This document shows, piece by piece, positions 15,065-22,996 of a stretch of 24,895 bases of DNA. Under the pieces are notes generated by a model. That model saw only the letters and a program-made list of their open reading frames with translations. It did not search any database and was not told the DNA's origin. The stretch comes from Candidatus Thorarchaeota archaeon. Its GTDB lineage: Archaea; Asgardarchaeota; Thorarchaeia; Thorarchaeales; Thorarchaeaceae. The translations under genes and the position numbers were made by a program. Every line of letters begins with the position of its first letter. Within the stretch, counting starts at the first letter, position 1. Where the stretch lies: assembly GCA_030642465.1 (NCBI GenBank), contig DAOWNS010000003.1:1-24895 (forward strand), given 5' to 3'.

Positions 15065-16060
15065 ATGTCATTACTATGCTTGGGGTTGGAGGGAACTGCA
15101 CATTCGTTTGGAGCCGGTGTTGTGTCCAGCAAGGGTGAAGTTCTCTCCAACATTTGGCATATGTTGTCTCCTGCTGAGGGAGGAATTCATCCACGGGAGG
15201 CCAGTCGCCATCATTCTGACATGGGTCCTGGGATAATTAGGCGTTCACTGGAGGAGGCGGGGATCAGTCACAACGAAATTCAGCTTGTTTCTTTCTCAAG
15301 AGGGCCTGGACTTGGACCTTGTCTGCGAACCACCGCAACAATGGCCCGCACGCTAGCACAGAAACTATCAGTTCCACTTATTGGCGTGAACCACTGTGTA
15401 GCACACATTGAGATAGGTTGTCTTGAATCGGGATTTGAAGACCCTGTAACAATATACGCGTCGGGGGGAAATACACAAGTCATAGCTTTTGCCGGTGGAC
15501 GTTTCAGAACATTCGGCGAAACACTTGACATAGCATTAGGCAATATGCTCGATGTCTTTGGTCGTACAATTGGCATGAGCTTCCCTGCTGGCCCGTCCAT
15601 TGAACGTAAGGCTGCAGAAGGGGTTGAATATCACCAACTTCCCTATTCGGTCAAGGGCATGGACCTGAGCTATTCAGGCATGTTGACTGCCGCCAAGAAA
15701 CTCCATTTAGAGGGGGTCCCTATTGCTGACATATGCCTAAGCATTCAAGAAACCGCATTCGGGATGCTTGCCGAGGTTGCAGAACGTGCAGTTGCTCACA
15801 CGAAGAAGAACGAACTTCTCCTTACTGGTGGAGTAGCCCGCAATAACAGACTCACTGAGATTCTCGAAGGTGTAGCAGAACGTCACGGTGCCAGCTTTCA
15901 CAGAGTTTCACCACCTCTTGCCGGTGATCAAGGAGCAATGATTGCTTGGACGGGCATTCTCCAACATCAAGCTGGAGATGAACTTCCCATATCTGACTCA
16001 CATGTAATGCCCAAGTGGCGCACCGACGAACAGGACATAATCTGGAGGCGCAAACTCTGA
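15065..16060 (+). CDS. kae1: KEOPS subunit Kae1, tRNA t6A37 threonylcarbamoyltransferase
   Basis: A 331-aa Kae1/TsaD-family protein, the catalytic subunit of KEOPS that transfers threonylcarbamoyl to A37 of ANN-decoding tRNAs. Seen: opening CLGLEGTAHSFGAGVV, the HPREASRHHSDM region, the metal-binding NHCVAHIEIG, the ATP-binding YASGGNTQVIAF, then GETLDIALGNMLDVFGR and the late LLTGGVARNNRL. Length is typical. The upstream AT-rich CTAATAATTACT near 15021 may be its promoter. The stop overlaps the probable start of bud32 (CTGA). Confidence 0.96.
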   Translation: MSLLCLGLEGTAHSFGAGVVSSKGEVLSNIWHMLSPAEGGIHPREASRHHSDMGPGIIRRSLEEAGISHNEIQLVSFSRGPGLGPCLRTTATMARTLAQKLSVPLIGVNHCVAHIEIGCLESGFEDPVTIYASGGNTQVIAFAGGRFRTFGETLDIALGNMLDVFGRTIGMSFPAGPSIERKAAEGVEYHQLPYSVKGMDLSYSGMLTAAKKLHLEGVPIADICLSIQETAFGMLAEVAERAVAHTKKNELLLTGGVARNNRLTEILEGVAERHGASFHRVSPPLAGDQGAMIAWTGILQHQAGDELPISDSHVMPKWRTDEQDIIWRRKL

Positions 16061-16686
16061 AGAAGCAGTTGCTGACACTTGGGGCTGAATCCGCAATTTA
16101 CAAAGTTGAATACTGGGGCAGGACTCTTGCACTCAAGTGGCGCCCCATCAAACCCTATCTACACAATGAAATAGACAAACTGCTTAGAACATCCCGAACC
16201 AGTAGGGAGTGCAAGATGCTGACCTTTGTACGCACACTGGGAGTCCCTACTCCAGCTGTGTACTCTGTTGACATCAGCAATCACTTAATTCTAATGGATT
16301 TCATCGAGGGTCAGCAGTTCAAACAGCTTGCTAGCGTTTCGAGCAAGAAAAGAATCACCACGCTTTGCCGCGAATTCGGAAAACTGCTTGGTACTATGCA
16401 TATGAGTGATGTAGTGCATGGGGATCCGACAACTAGCAATGCAGTTGTTGACACGCAATCTAAAATGTGGCTTGTAGACTTTGGACTAGCAGAGAAGAAT
16501 GCAACTATTGAGATGAAGGGTGTCGATATGCATCTTCTCCGGCGCGCCTACGAAACCACACATTGGGATCTCCAAGAAACTATGCTGGAATCCACAATGG
16601 ATGGCTACATCGACATATCAGGCGATAACGCAGAGCCAGTCCTTACAAGAGCAAATAAGATTCGTGAACGCGGACGTTACCATTGA
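16057..16686 (+). CDS. bud32: KEOPS subunit Bud32, atypical protein kinase/ATPase
   Basis: A 209-aa Bud32 if started at CTG. It is a small RIO-like kinase that regulates Kae1. Motifs: glycine-poor ATP loop GAESAIYKVEYWG, catalytic lysine in LALKWRP, catalytic loop VHGDPTTSN, metal motif LVDFGLAE and the conserved basic tail RERGR. Three starts are possible: GTG 16015 (45-base overlap with kae1), CTG 16057 and TTG 16069. GGAGG at 16042-16046 is 10 bases before CTG 16057 by position and about 22 before the TTG; the CTG also overlaps the kae1 stop as CTGA. I favour CTG, with the TTG as the fallback. Kae1 and Bud32 are separate proteins here. Confidence 0.9.
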   Translation: MKKQLLTLGAESAIYKVEYWGRTLALKWRPIKPYLHNEIDKLLRTSRTSRECKMLTFVRTLGVPTPAVYSVDISNHLILMDFIEGQQFKQLASVSSKKRITTLCREFGKLLGTMHMSDVVHGDPTTSNAVVDTQSKMWLVDFGLAEKNATIEMKGVDMHLLRRAYETTHWDLQETMLESTMDGYIDISGDNAEPVLTRANKIRERGRYH

Positions 16687-16770
16687 TAATCATTTAGAGC
16701 ATTGAAATGAACTGGGATACCACGAATCTTCTTCTAGACTGCAATCAGTTGACGCGAGCCACAAGAATAG

Positions 16771-16779
16771 GTTTATATT
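16771..16779 (+). promoter_or_regulatory. Box A (TATA) for the rpsO operon
   Basis: GTTTATATT lies 76 bases before the rpsO ATG. A GAGG SD (16836-16839) is 8 bases before the start. The leader would be about 45-50 bases. Confidence 0.6.
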
Positions 16780-16847
16780 TGCAGCAAAAGGCGGAGGGAA
16801 ATACACGGTTTCTCAGAGCTCTATGAGAATTGTAAGAGGCAATCCTG

Positions 16848-17309
16848 ATGGCAAGAATGCACACTAGACGCAAAGGTCAGTCTGGAAGCAAACGTCCCTC
16901 AACATTACGCGCGCCAGAGTGGATTGATAAAGAAAAGGATGCAAAGTGGGTTGAGGCCAAGGTTATTGAGCTTGCCAAGGCCGGGAACACGCCTTCAATG
17001 ATAGGGCTGATCCTTCGTGATCAATTTGGCATACCCTTGGTAAAAGTGATAGCAGGCAAACGAATTCTTGATATCTTGCGCGAGAACGAGCTTGAGAGAA
17101 GAGTTCCTGAGGACCTTCGCAATATGATTGCTAAAGCCATTACAATTCGTAGACATTTCGAAGAGAACAAGAAGGATTATTCCGCCAAGCGCAGCATTCA
17201 ACTTATTGAAAGCAAGATACACCGGCTGTCGAAGTACTACAAGAAGACCCGTGTTCTACCTCCCGATTTCAAATACACTCCAGCCGAAGCTGCTTTACTC
17301 TTGAGATAA
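16848..17309 (+). CDS. rps15: 30S ribosomal protein uS15
   Basis: A 153-aa uS15 of the longer archaeal/eukaryotic type, part of the 30S platform. Seen: basic N terminus MARMHTRRKGQSGS, then WVEAKVIELAKAGNTPSMIG, then RDQFGIPLVKVIAGKRILDIL and the C-terminal SKIHRLSKYYKKTRVLPPDFKY. It heads the cluster rps15, RecJ-like, pcc1, a common archaeal arrangement. Confidence 0.96.
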   Translation: MARMHTRRKGQSGSKRPSTLRAPEWIDKEKDAKWVEAKVIELAKAGNTPSMIGLILRDQFGIPLVKVIAGKRILDILRENELERRVPEDLRNMIAKAITIRRHFEENKKDYSAKRSIQLIESKIHRLSKYYKKTRVLPPDFKYTPAEAALLLR

Positions 17310-17343
17310 TCTTATCACACTGAGAGAGTTTCTCTGAACTGAA

Positions 17344-18690
17344 ATGAGTAAGAAAGCTCGGAGAGCCTCCAGTTTCAAGTCCCTTGAAAAACAATCAGAA
17401 CAAGTCACTTTCAGGAAGGACGAGCACATCCTTATTATCAGCTCTCCGTATCCCGTAGCAACCCTATCAGCTGCGCTGCTCTCTACAGCTATTCTGAGAT
17501 CCAATAGACGCCTTCACATCACTTTCGCTAATCCTCATCTGAACGTTGAAGAAATCAATAATATTCGGAAGACACGCCCCAATTCAGCTGTAATTGCTGT
17601 GGGGATTGAGGTTGTTGGCAAAGGACGCCTGAAGAAGGGAACAAGCTATCCAGTGTTCATAGGCGGGATGTTTCACTCCAGGCATGATGAGTCGCCCAGC
17701 ATAGGAGCTGCAAGTGACGTTGCAGCAGCAGCTTTTATTCTGGCCAAAGAGAAATTCAAAGTTAATGACAGAGCACTCCAACTGGCTGCCGCAGGCGCAT
17801 TGATTCACACTACTTCAAACATGCCTGCCAAGGGCGCATCACGAAGAGTTATTGCACTAGCTGAAAAGGAAGGTCTGCTGAAAGAAAGGAAGGGATTCAA
17901 GCTATTTGGAAGCAATTTTCTTCCAATGATTAATGCCCTTTTGTATAGTACATTCCCATACTTGAAGGGTATCAGTGGAGTCCAGGAGAGGTGCGAACAC
18001 ATCCTTGAAGAAGCAAATATTCCGATATCCAAGCGTCGAGGTCCCATAACCTCATTGGATACGAAAGAGGCACAACGTTTGACCTCACAACTCATTCCCA
18101 ACCTCGATTCAACCGCAATTCTAGGTGTTCTTGGGCAAGATTTTGCTTTCCCAGCAGAAAGTGAAGAGAGCCCCATGCACTTCCTGTCGGGAATCAAAGC
18201 GCTTTCACAATCGGCATGGAGTAGATGGGATCTAGGGGCATCTGTCGCAGTATGGATGGGCGACCGTGCTAGAACAATGAAGTCATTCATTGACTCGCAC
18301 ATGGCACATACCCGCGATGTCATTGCAGGCATGCAGAACCTGGCATCATTTCTTAGCAATGCGACTTCTGAAGGCAGCAATCTGGATATGGTTGTAAGAA
18401 TTCCACTTGTTGGAACTCATGAATCTGTGCTTCCTGATGTTGCACGAATCGCTCTGCAATCATATCTTGCTAACGGAAATGGGTTTGTGATGCTGACCAC
18501 AGAGGCCTGCACCGAAGTTGCCTGGGATGTCAAGAAAGCGAACCTTTACGAAGTTACCAAAGCTATGGACAGTCTTGGATTGGTTTCAGTACCAACCTCA
18601 GCTAGCTCACTCAAGCTGGAAACAACATCGTCAGGTGAACAAAAAACAGCTGCAGATGCCCTCTATTCCCTCGGAGGTAGCCGCCCATGA
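17344..18690 (+). CDS. DHH/RecJ-family protein lacking catalytic motifs (GAN position, Cdc45-like)
   Basis: A 448-aa protein in the place where archaea usually encode the RecJ-like GINS-associated nuclease (GAN). The family frame is recognisable: SDVAAAAFILAKEKFKVNDR, then LQLAAAGALIHT, LFGSNFLPMINALLYST and LGASVAVWMGDR align in order with archaeal RecJ proteins. The active-site motifs do not. SHxDADG is replaced near residues 33-40 by SSPYPVAT, the second Asp motif near 86-89 by VGIE, DHH near 106-111 by IGGMFH, the GD motif near 154 by IH, and the C-terminal GGGH is absent. Such inactive relatives include eukaryotic Cdc45. ATG start; the stop overlaps the pcc1 start (ATGA). A structural replication role is inferred. 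Confidence 0.75.
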   Translation: MSKKARRASSFKSLEKQSEQVTFRKDEHILIISSPYPVATLSAALLSTAILRSNRRLHITFANPHLNVEEINNIRKTRPNSAVIAVGIEVVGKGRLKKGTSYPVFIGGMFHSRHDESPSIGAASDVAAAAFILAKEKFKVNDRALQLAAAGALIHTTSNMPAKGASRRVIALAEKEGLLKERKGFKLFGSNFLPMINALLYSTFPYLKGISGVQERCEHILEEANIPISKRRGPITSLDTKEAQRLTSQLIPNLDSTAILGVLGQDFAFPAESEESPMHFLSGIKALSQSAWSRWDLGASVAVWMGDRARTMKSFIDSHMAHTRDVIAGMQNLASFLSNATSEGSNLDMVVRIPLVGTHESVLPDVARIALQSYLANGNGFVMLTTEACTEVAWDVKKANLYEVTKAMDSLGLVSVPTSASSLKLETTSSGEQKTAADALYSLGGSRP

Positions 18691-18929
18691 TGAAAGTTCA
18701 CTTGACCATCAACTTCGCAGAAGACGCATATGCAGGCAGAGTACTGGAGTCGGTATCGCCTGACAACTTGCCTTTGCCGCCTGGGCTGGAGATTGAGATA
18801 TCCAGAAATGGTAGAACACTCTCATGTGTGATTGAATCCACCCGTGGACTGGACAGCTTGAGGGCCACCCTAGAGGATTTGACATCAGCCATTGATCTTA
18901 CACTGAGAACACACGAAGCAATCGACTGA
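18687..18929 (+). CDS. pcc1: KEOPS subunit Pcc1
   Basis: An 80-aa Pcc1-like protein, the dimerising KEOPS subunit that binds Kae1 and helps place tRNA. It shows the typical small alpha/beta layout: a first strand VHLTINFAEDAYAGRVLESV, the PDN motif (SPDN), a strand IEISRNGRTLSCVIES and the C-terminal SLRATLEDLTSAIDLTLRT. It overlaps the RecJ-like stop by ATGA; ATG 18690 is an equally possible start. Kae1 and Bud32 are encoded about 2 kb upstream. Confidence 0.85.
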   Translation: MMKVHLTINFAEDAYAGRVLESVSPDNLPLPPGLEIEISRNGRTLSCVIESTRGLDSLRATLEDLTSAIDLTLRTHEAID

Positions 18930-18953
18930 ACTATCTCAGTTTCAACAATCTAT

Positions 18954-20405
18954 TCACTGCACAATGCTGCCACTGAGCTCCATGCATATGGCTTCGGCTT
19001 TCTTCCCAGCTTGGTTTGCCATCTCTTGTGTGATGAAGCCCCTTTGAACTGCTCGCTTGAGCAGGTGTTGATCAATGACACGCGTTTTGCCCTCTGCAGG
19101 ATCTACTACGTCTATCTCAAGGTCGACGTAGCGGATTCTACTTGGGCTATTTCCATTGCTAGGATACAGCTCGACTCCGGTATTGATATTCACGTAGGTG
19201 CCTTTCAGCTGGTCCTCGCAAGAGTAGTACTTGGTCACCAGAGTGAGAGCTCCCGGAATCACATGAGTTATCGCATAATCGCCTTCATCACTAACAACAT
19301 CGACATTATTGGTATTGTCCGGGGCAATCTTCAGCTTACGGTTCGTATGTCGGAATTGTCTTCTAATTGAAAGACCGCTTGAATTAGTTTCAACAACTCG
19401 GCCTCTTGCCAAGATTATATTCCGACCGTCTAGCTTGACGTGTTCAATATTGATAGCGTCATCAACCCTGGGCATGTCCTGACTGACCACCTTCTCTAGC
19501 TTAGAGGCGAAGTAAGCTCTTTCATTTGGACGGTCCTCTATGACCATCTCTGCAAACTCCACGAGCGGTGCGTATCCAGCACTCATGTAGAAGTGATGCC
19601 GGCCAAGCGTAGGTCTAATTTCCTCTCGAATCTTGTCGAGCGCTGTTTTCACCTCAGCTGGGAACTCGATGTCAGCATTGCTTGTACCCTCAAAGACGAG
19701 CCCAGGGGAAGATTTCTCATTGTACATGGAATAAACCTGTTGAGCAGTGTCTAAGAGATAATCCACTTCATCGCGAAGTTCTTCTTCGGCCAGCCCCTCA
19801 GCTGCAGTCCTCCATAGTATCCCCCAATCCTCGGTGTGTTCTCGAATTCTTCTTCCCAATGCTATCAGGTCATCTCGTGTTTCCGGGTCCTTGATTTTAG
19901 TGCTAAGTCGAACTACAGGCTCTGGAAGAAGAACGGCTGAACGACCAGGAATGGTGATACTGGAGGAGAGAACGGGTGCTCTACGTCCGTAATCGTGTGC
20001 CCTGACCTGCACCATGACATGAGACCCCGGTTTGAAATCCCTGCTTGGAAGCAAACCAGATAGCTCTCCAAGATCAACTCTGATCTGACCAGTTCTCTCA
20101 TCCTTCCCCAACACACGACCCTTATAGATGGAACTCTTCGCCACTCTGGGCGTTCGTGTGATGATCCATCCAAGACGCCTCCGCAGTACATCAGTAATTT
20201 TTGTCAGGATTGACTCATATGCAATAGCCACAATGCCCTGAAGGTCACTCCTGTCCCATATGTCAACATCTGGAATTTCCCTTCGGAAGGGTAAACCGAA
20301 TCTTCTAGCCACTTCAGGGATGGGTTGTACAATCTCGAAATGATTCTGCAACAGAATCTGAGTCAGAGACTGCGAATAGATTCCTCTTATCCTTGCTTTT
20401 ATCAT
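18954..20405 (-). CDS. fau-1: FAU-1 family RNA-binding protein / probable ribonuclease (DUF402)
   Basis: A 483-aa FAU-1 protein, an archaeal RNA-binding protein reported to process rRNA precursors. It opens with MIKARIRGIYSQSLTQILL, as in relatives. An S1/RNase E-G-like region lies at about residues 90-160 (SSIYKGRVLGKDERTGQIRV and DLGELSGLLPSRDF), and a DUF402 domain fills the C-terminal third (RRQFRHTNRKLKIAPD and TKYYSCEDQLKGTYVNIN). ATG 20405 was chosen over the TTG at 20438, since the added residues are not family-like. Converges with pcc1. Confidence 0.9.
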   Translation of the reverse strand: MIKARIRGIYSQSLTQILLQNHFEIVQPIPEVARRFGLPFRREIPDVDIWDRSDLQGIVAIAYESILTKITDVLRRRLGWIITRTPRVAKSSIYKGRVLGKDERTGQIRVDLGELSGLLPSRDFKPGSHVMVQVRAHDYGRRAPVLSSSITIPGRSAVLLPEPVVRLSTKIKDPETRDDLIALGRRIREHTEDWGILWRTAAEGLAEEELRDEVDYLLDTAQQVYSMYNEKSSPGLVFEGTSNADIEFPAEVKTALDKIREEIRPTLGRHHFYMSAGYAPLVEFAEMVIEDRPNERAYFASKLEKVVSQDMPRVDDAINIEHVKLDGRNIILARGRVVETNSSGLSIRRQFRHTNRKLKIAPDNTNNVDVVSDEGDYAITHVIPGALTLVTKYYSCEDQLKGTYVNINTGVELYPSNGNSPSRIRYVDLEIDVVDPAEGKTRVIDQHLLKRAVQRGFITQEMANQAGKKAEAICMELSGSIVQ

Positions 20406-20497
20406 AGACAAACACTGGCCCGGACCACTAACCGCCAATCACAGTCACCGAATGACCGTAACTTACGGCAGGCTTTCCTACTCAGCCCTTGATGTAC

Positions 20498-20761
20498 CTA
20501 GTCGCGAATTGGCTCCAAGAGGCTTGACACATGCCATATCTTTGTCCTTGCATGATTCGGACAGTTCGGGTCTTGACTTGGCTCGTCAAGAATCGAAATC
20601 GCATTCTGCGCCCTTGCTGCCGGAGAATCAACCTCATTTTCCAGAACTGCAATAGCTTCATTGGCTGCTCGTCTTATGTTGCGGGGAACTGAAGAATCCT
20701 CAGATATCCGTTTGAGTAAGTGTTCACTCTGGTCTATACTTTTCTGCGTTTCGGGGTCCAA
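20498..20761 (-). CDS. UPF0147 family protein
   Basis: An 87-aa archaeal UPF0147 protein of unknown function, all helical. Diagnostic stretches are ISEDSSVPRNIRRAANEAI, then ARAQNAISILDEPSQDPNCP and HARTKIWHVSSLLE. TTG 20761 was chosen because GAGGTGA sits about 5 bases upstream and the resulting length matches the family; GTG 20791 would add 10 residues and place the SD inside the gene. It lies upstream of, and probably in one transcript with, FAU-1. Confidence 0.87.
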   Translation of the reverse strand: MDPETQKSIDQSEHLLKRISEDSSVPRNIRRAANEAIAVLENEVDSPAARAQNAISILDEPSQDPNCPNHARTKIWHVSSLLEPIRD

Positions 20762-20930
20762 AGGACTCACCTCTAAATTGTCTTGACGCACAGATGTAGT
20801 GCGAACAACAGAAGACTTTCACAGGACCGAACATATCAACGTTTTCATAGCTACTTCTCATAATAAGAACATCCGACGACATTTCCCCTCCGCAATCTTG
20901 CCAACGTGAGAATCTAGTCGTTGCGGGGTG

Positions 20931-20938
20931 TTTATATC
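20931..20938 (+). promoter_or_regulatory. Box A (TATA) for the ZNRD2-like gene
   Basis: TTTATATC lies 41 bases before ATG 20972, implying a leader of about 10-15 bases. The rest of the 210-base gap back to UPF0147 holds no gene that I can support. Confidence 0.55.
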
Positions 20939-20971
20939 AAAGGATTCGCAATCGCTCCTCGAGTGCCGAAG

Positions 20972-21325
20972 ATGACTAAACAAAACGACGCCTCAATCAA
21001 GAAGATGGCAGATCTGCTCCGACAAGGCGCTACAATGCTGGCACAGGGATGTCCTCAGTGTGGTTCTCCGCTGATGAAGATGGGCGATGACGTGTACTGC
21101 GCAACATGTGATCGTCGAATAGTTGTCGTGGACTCTCAGGAACAGATTGAGCCACAAACCGTGAAGGCATTGATTCCTGAATTGCATAAGACTCTACTCA
21201 AGAAACTGAAGACCCTAAGTGATGTCATCGAAGCTGAGAATGACACCGAGGCATTGACAAAACTTGCCAACCTCATGGTGCTTCTACTGCAATCACTGGA
21301 ACAACTTGAAGGCATGACTCATTAA
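20972..21325 (+). CDS. ZNRD2/autoantigen p27-like zinc protein
   Basis: A 117-aa member of the Sjogren's/scleroderma autoantigen 1 family, present in archaea and eukaryotes, with no settled function in archaea. Residues 1-25 match the family opening (IKKMADLLRQGATML). A zinc ribbon has Cys27/Cys30 (CPQCGSPL) and Cys43/Cys46 (YCATCDRR). The C-terminal half is helical. ATG 20972 was chosen since upstream in-frame sequence from 20921 overlaps the TATA box. Confidence 0.87.
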   Translation: MTKQNDASIKKMADLLRQGATMLAQGCPQCGSPLMKMGDDVYCATCDRRIVVVDSQEQIEPQTVKALIPELHKTLLKKLKTLSDVIEAENDTEALTKLANLMVLLLQSLEQLEGMTH

Positions 21326-21358
21326 TCCAAACTCTGAAGGCAGTAGACGATTCAAGAT

Positions 21359-22030
21359 CTACTCTTTCTTTTCTTTCTTGGAGCTCTTTTTCGTGCCGGC
21401 ACTTCTTCGGAGTCGGGCACGTCTAGCCTTCACTTCCTCTGGGCCCTTGAGCACCTTGCTCTTTCGAATCTCACAATTGCGAGTAGGGATAATCACCCTG
21501 ACTTCCTTGTAGACCTCAGAAGCAAGGTCTCCTAGCACAACCTTCTGAACCAGCTCATCAAAGACATGTTTCTTGGCGTGAGCTCTGATGACTTTCTCAA
21601 TAGCCTTTCTGACTGCGTGCTTCTGACTTGTTTTTGCGCGGCTCATTGTGAATACTATCACGGATATGCGCATCAAATAGTCGTCTCGCGTGAGTATAGG
21701 GCCAATCCAGTCAATCCTTGAAGTTCCTCTCTTGACTAGCCCTCGGAGGTGATCAGAACTCCATTCATGTCCGTGGAAAACAGTGTGCGCTTGCTGACCT
21801 GTGACCTCAAGAATCTTGAATCTTAGCTTTACGTGTATCTGCTCGAAGTTACCCGTCAAGTCATATAGGGTGGGTTGAACTGTGCGACCAACCAAGAGAT
21901 TGGGGCTGCTAGCGGGTGTGCTGCCTATGTCCTTACTATCAAAATATTCTGGTGCCAATATCTGATACCAAGTCTTTTCTCGCCATTTATCTCGAGTCCT
22001 TGCTGCTGCTTGTCGACTTTTTGAGGACAT
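21359..22030 (-). CDS. rps3ae: 30S ribosomal protein eS1 (S3Ae)
   Basis: A 223-aa eS1/S3Ae protein found only in archaea and eukaryotes, at the mRNA exit region of the small subunit. Seen: basic start MSSKSRQAAARTRDKWREK, then TWYQILAPEYFDSKDIGSTP, ending with a Lys-rich tail. S3Ae near pcc1 and rps15 is common in archaea, although here FAU-1, UPF0147 and the zinc protein intervene. A TATA candidate CTTTTTATTC (minus, about 22127-22136) lies upstream. Confidence 0.96.
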   Translation of the reverse strand: MSSKSRQAAARTRDKWREKTWYQILAPEYFDSKDIGSTPASSPNLLVGRTVQPTLYDLTGNFEQIHVKLRFKILEVTGQQAHTVFHGHEWSSDHLRGLVKRGTSRIDWIGPILTRDDYLMRISVIVFTMSRAKTSQKHAVRKAIEKVIRAHAKKHVFDELVQKVVLGDLASEVYKEVRVIIPTRNCEIRKSKVLKGPEEVKARRARLRRSAGTKKSSKKEKKE

Positions 22031-22247
22031 TTACATATCACACTCACTGGCACCATTCTGGTAAGTCCAGAGAATCACGATTCGGCCCCTAGTTATCCCG
22101 GGAACCGCGCGAACGTCAAATGAGGCGAATAAAAAGATTGTGACGTGAACTCATAATTTGAAATCAATAACTAACTCCGCGGTTCTTTAGCACTTCACAA
22201 TAAAGCTATTATGAGGATATGACGTAGGGCTGTTGGAGTAATCTAGA

Positions 22248-22379
22248 ATGGAAGAAAGCTGTCCCCGCTGTGGATACAATGAAGCCGCTCAAGTGCGAAA
22301 GGAAATGATTGAAGGCGGGGGCTACCGGCGTCAGTTTCGTTGCCCGCGATGCAGTCACGTTTGGGAGAAGAAAGACTGA
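22248..22379 (+). CDS. 43-aa zinc-ribbon protein, TFIIS-like
   Basis: A small ORF of 43 residues with Cys5/Cys8 (CPRCGYNEA) and Cys32/Cys35 (CPRCSHVW), separated by 23 residues. The spacing and flanking residues resemble the C-terminal ribbon of TFIIS/RpoM proteins, though it lacks their acidic RSADE loop (here EGGGYRR). ATG start with GGAG (22235-22238) 9 bases upstream. A stem-loop follows the stop. A role in transcription or RNA binding is plausible but unproven. Confidence 0.72.
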   Translation: MEESCPRCGYNEAAQVRKEMIEGGGYRRQFRCPRCSHVWEKKD

Positions 22380-22380
22380 T

Positions 22381-22428
22381 CAGATGGCAGGTTCGAAGCC
22401 CTCCTTAAGAAAGGGCCACGCTCATCTG
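22381..22428 (+). ncRNA. Two-tier stem-loop after the zinc-ribbon gene
   Basis: The outer stem pairs CAGATGGC (22381-22388) with GC(T)CATCTG (22420-22428, one bulged base); the inner stem pairs GCCCT (22398-22402) with AGGGC (22412-22416). The left internal loop contains GGTTCGAA, reminiscent of a T-loop. It starts one base past the upstream stop. It may be a 3'-UTR structure, terminator or small RNA; no known RNA family is recognised. Confidence 0.35.
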
Positions 22429-22449
22429 TTTGCCAGTAGTGACAAAACC

Positions 22450-22459
22450 ATTATATCTT
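22450..22459 (+). promoter_or_regulatory. Box A (TATA) for tRNA-Leu
   Basis: ATTATATCTT is centred about 33 bases before the mature tRNA 5' end, suitable spacing for a tRNA promoter with a short 5' leader. Confidence 0.5.
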
Positions 22460-22486
22460 ATCCACTTTTCACCTTCTTTTACTGAT

Positions 22487-22574
22487 GCGGAGGTAGCCAA
22501 GCCAGGTTAAAGGCGCAGGACTTAGGATCCTGTTTCGTAGGAGTTCGCGAGTTCAAATCTCGCCCTCCGCACCA
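22487..22574 (+). tRNA. tRNA-Leu (UAG anticodon)
   Basis: An 88-base tRNA with encoded CCA. Acceptor GCGGAGG pairs with CCTCCGC; discriminator is A. The anticodon stem CAGGA/TCCTG closes the loop CTTAGGA, giving anticodon UAG, read as leucine (CUA codons). A long variable arm suits Leu. The T stem GCGAG/CTCGC closes TTCAAAT. No intron. Confidence 0.96.
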
Positions 22575-22630
22575 TTCACCTTATCCTGAAAGCAAAACAC
22601 TCATTTCTTTATCCATTTCACCCTGTTTTC

Positions 22631-22972
22631 ATGAAATACATGTTCCTAGCCACTGAAGACAACAAGATGCAACTCATGCACATCCTTCTCAACGCGAATC
22701 ATTTCCATGAGTCCGGTCACAAAGTTGCTGTAGTACTTGAATGCGCATCACCAAGTCTGCTCATCGGAATCGAAGATGGCTCGATTAAGCTCCCGCTCTT
22801 CAACAAGGCAATGGAGAATGGAATAATAGACCATGCGTGCAAGGCGTGCACCGCCCAGTTTTCAGCAACTGAAGCCGCACAGAAACTGGGAGTTCCCATC
22901 ATGGGAGATCTCCAAGGTCATTCCAATCTTCTTCGTTTCGTTGAGGATGGCTACTCAATCATTAGATTCTAG
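22631..22972 (+). CDS. DsrE-like small cytoplasmic protein
   Basis: A 113-aa alpha/beta protein resembling the DsrE/DsrF fold: a first strand KYMFLATE, a helix, a second strand KVAVVLECAS, and a Cys pair C70-K-A-C73 ahead of FSATEAAQKLGVPIMGD. In DsrE-like proteins a conserved Cys can carry sulfur; that is inferred here. It follows tRNA-Leu by 56 bases and has no clear SD, so the message may be leaderless. It converges with tRNA-Ser. Confidence 0.72.
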   Translation: MKYMFLATEDNKMQLMHILLNANHFHESGHKVAVVLECASPSLLIGIEDGSIKLPLFNKAMENGIIDHACKACTAQFSATEAAQKLGVPIMGDLQGHSNLLRFVEDGYSIIRF

Positions 22973-22996
22973 TTTCCTCTGGAAAACAATAAGGGA

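Noticed and set aside
17805..18380. 191-codon minus-strand ORF opposite the RecJ-like gene
   Set aside because: Long, but its composition is shadow-like (Cys, Ser and Arg scattered) and the plus strand has a coupled, family-matching gene.
21359..22030. Considered whether the Lys-rich tail of S3Ae signals a truncated or fused gene
   Set aside because: Basic tails are normal for S3Ae and the length is as expected.
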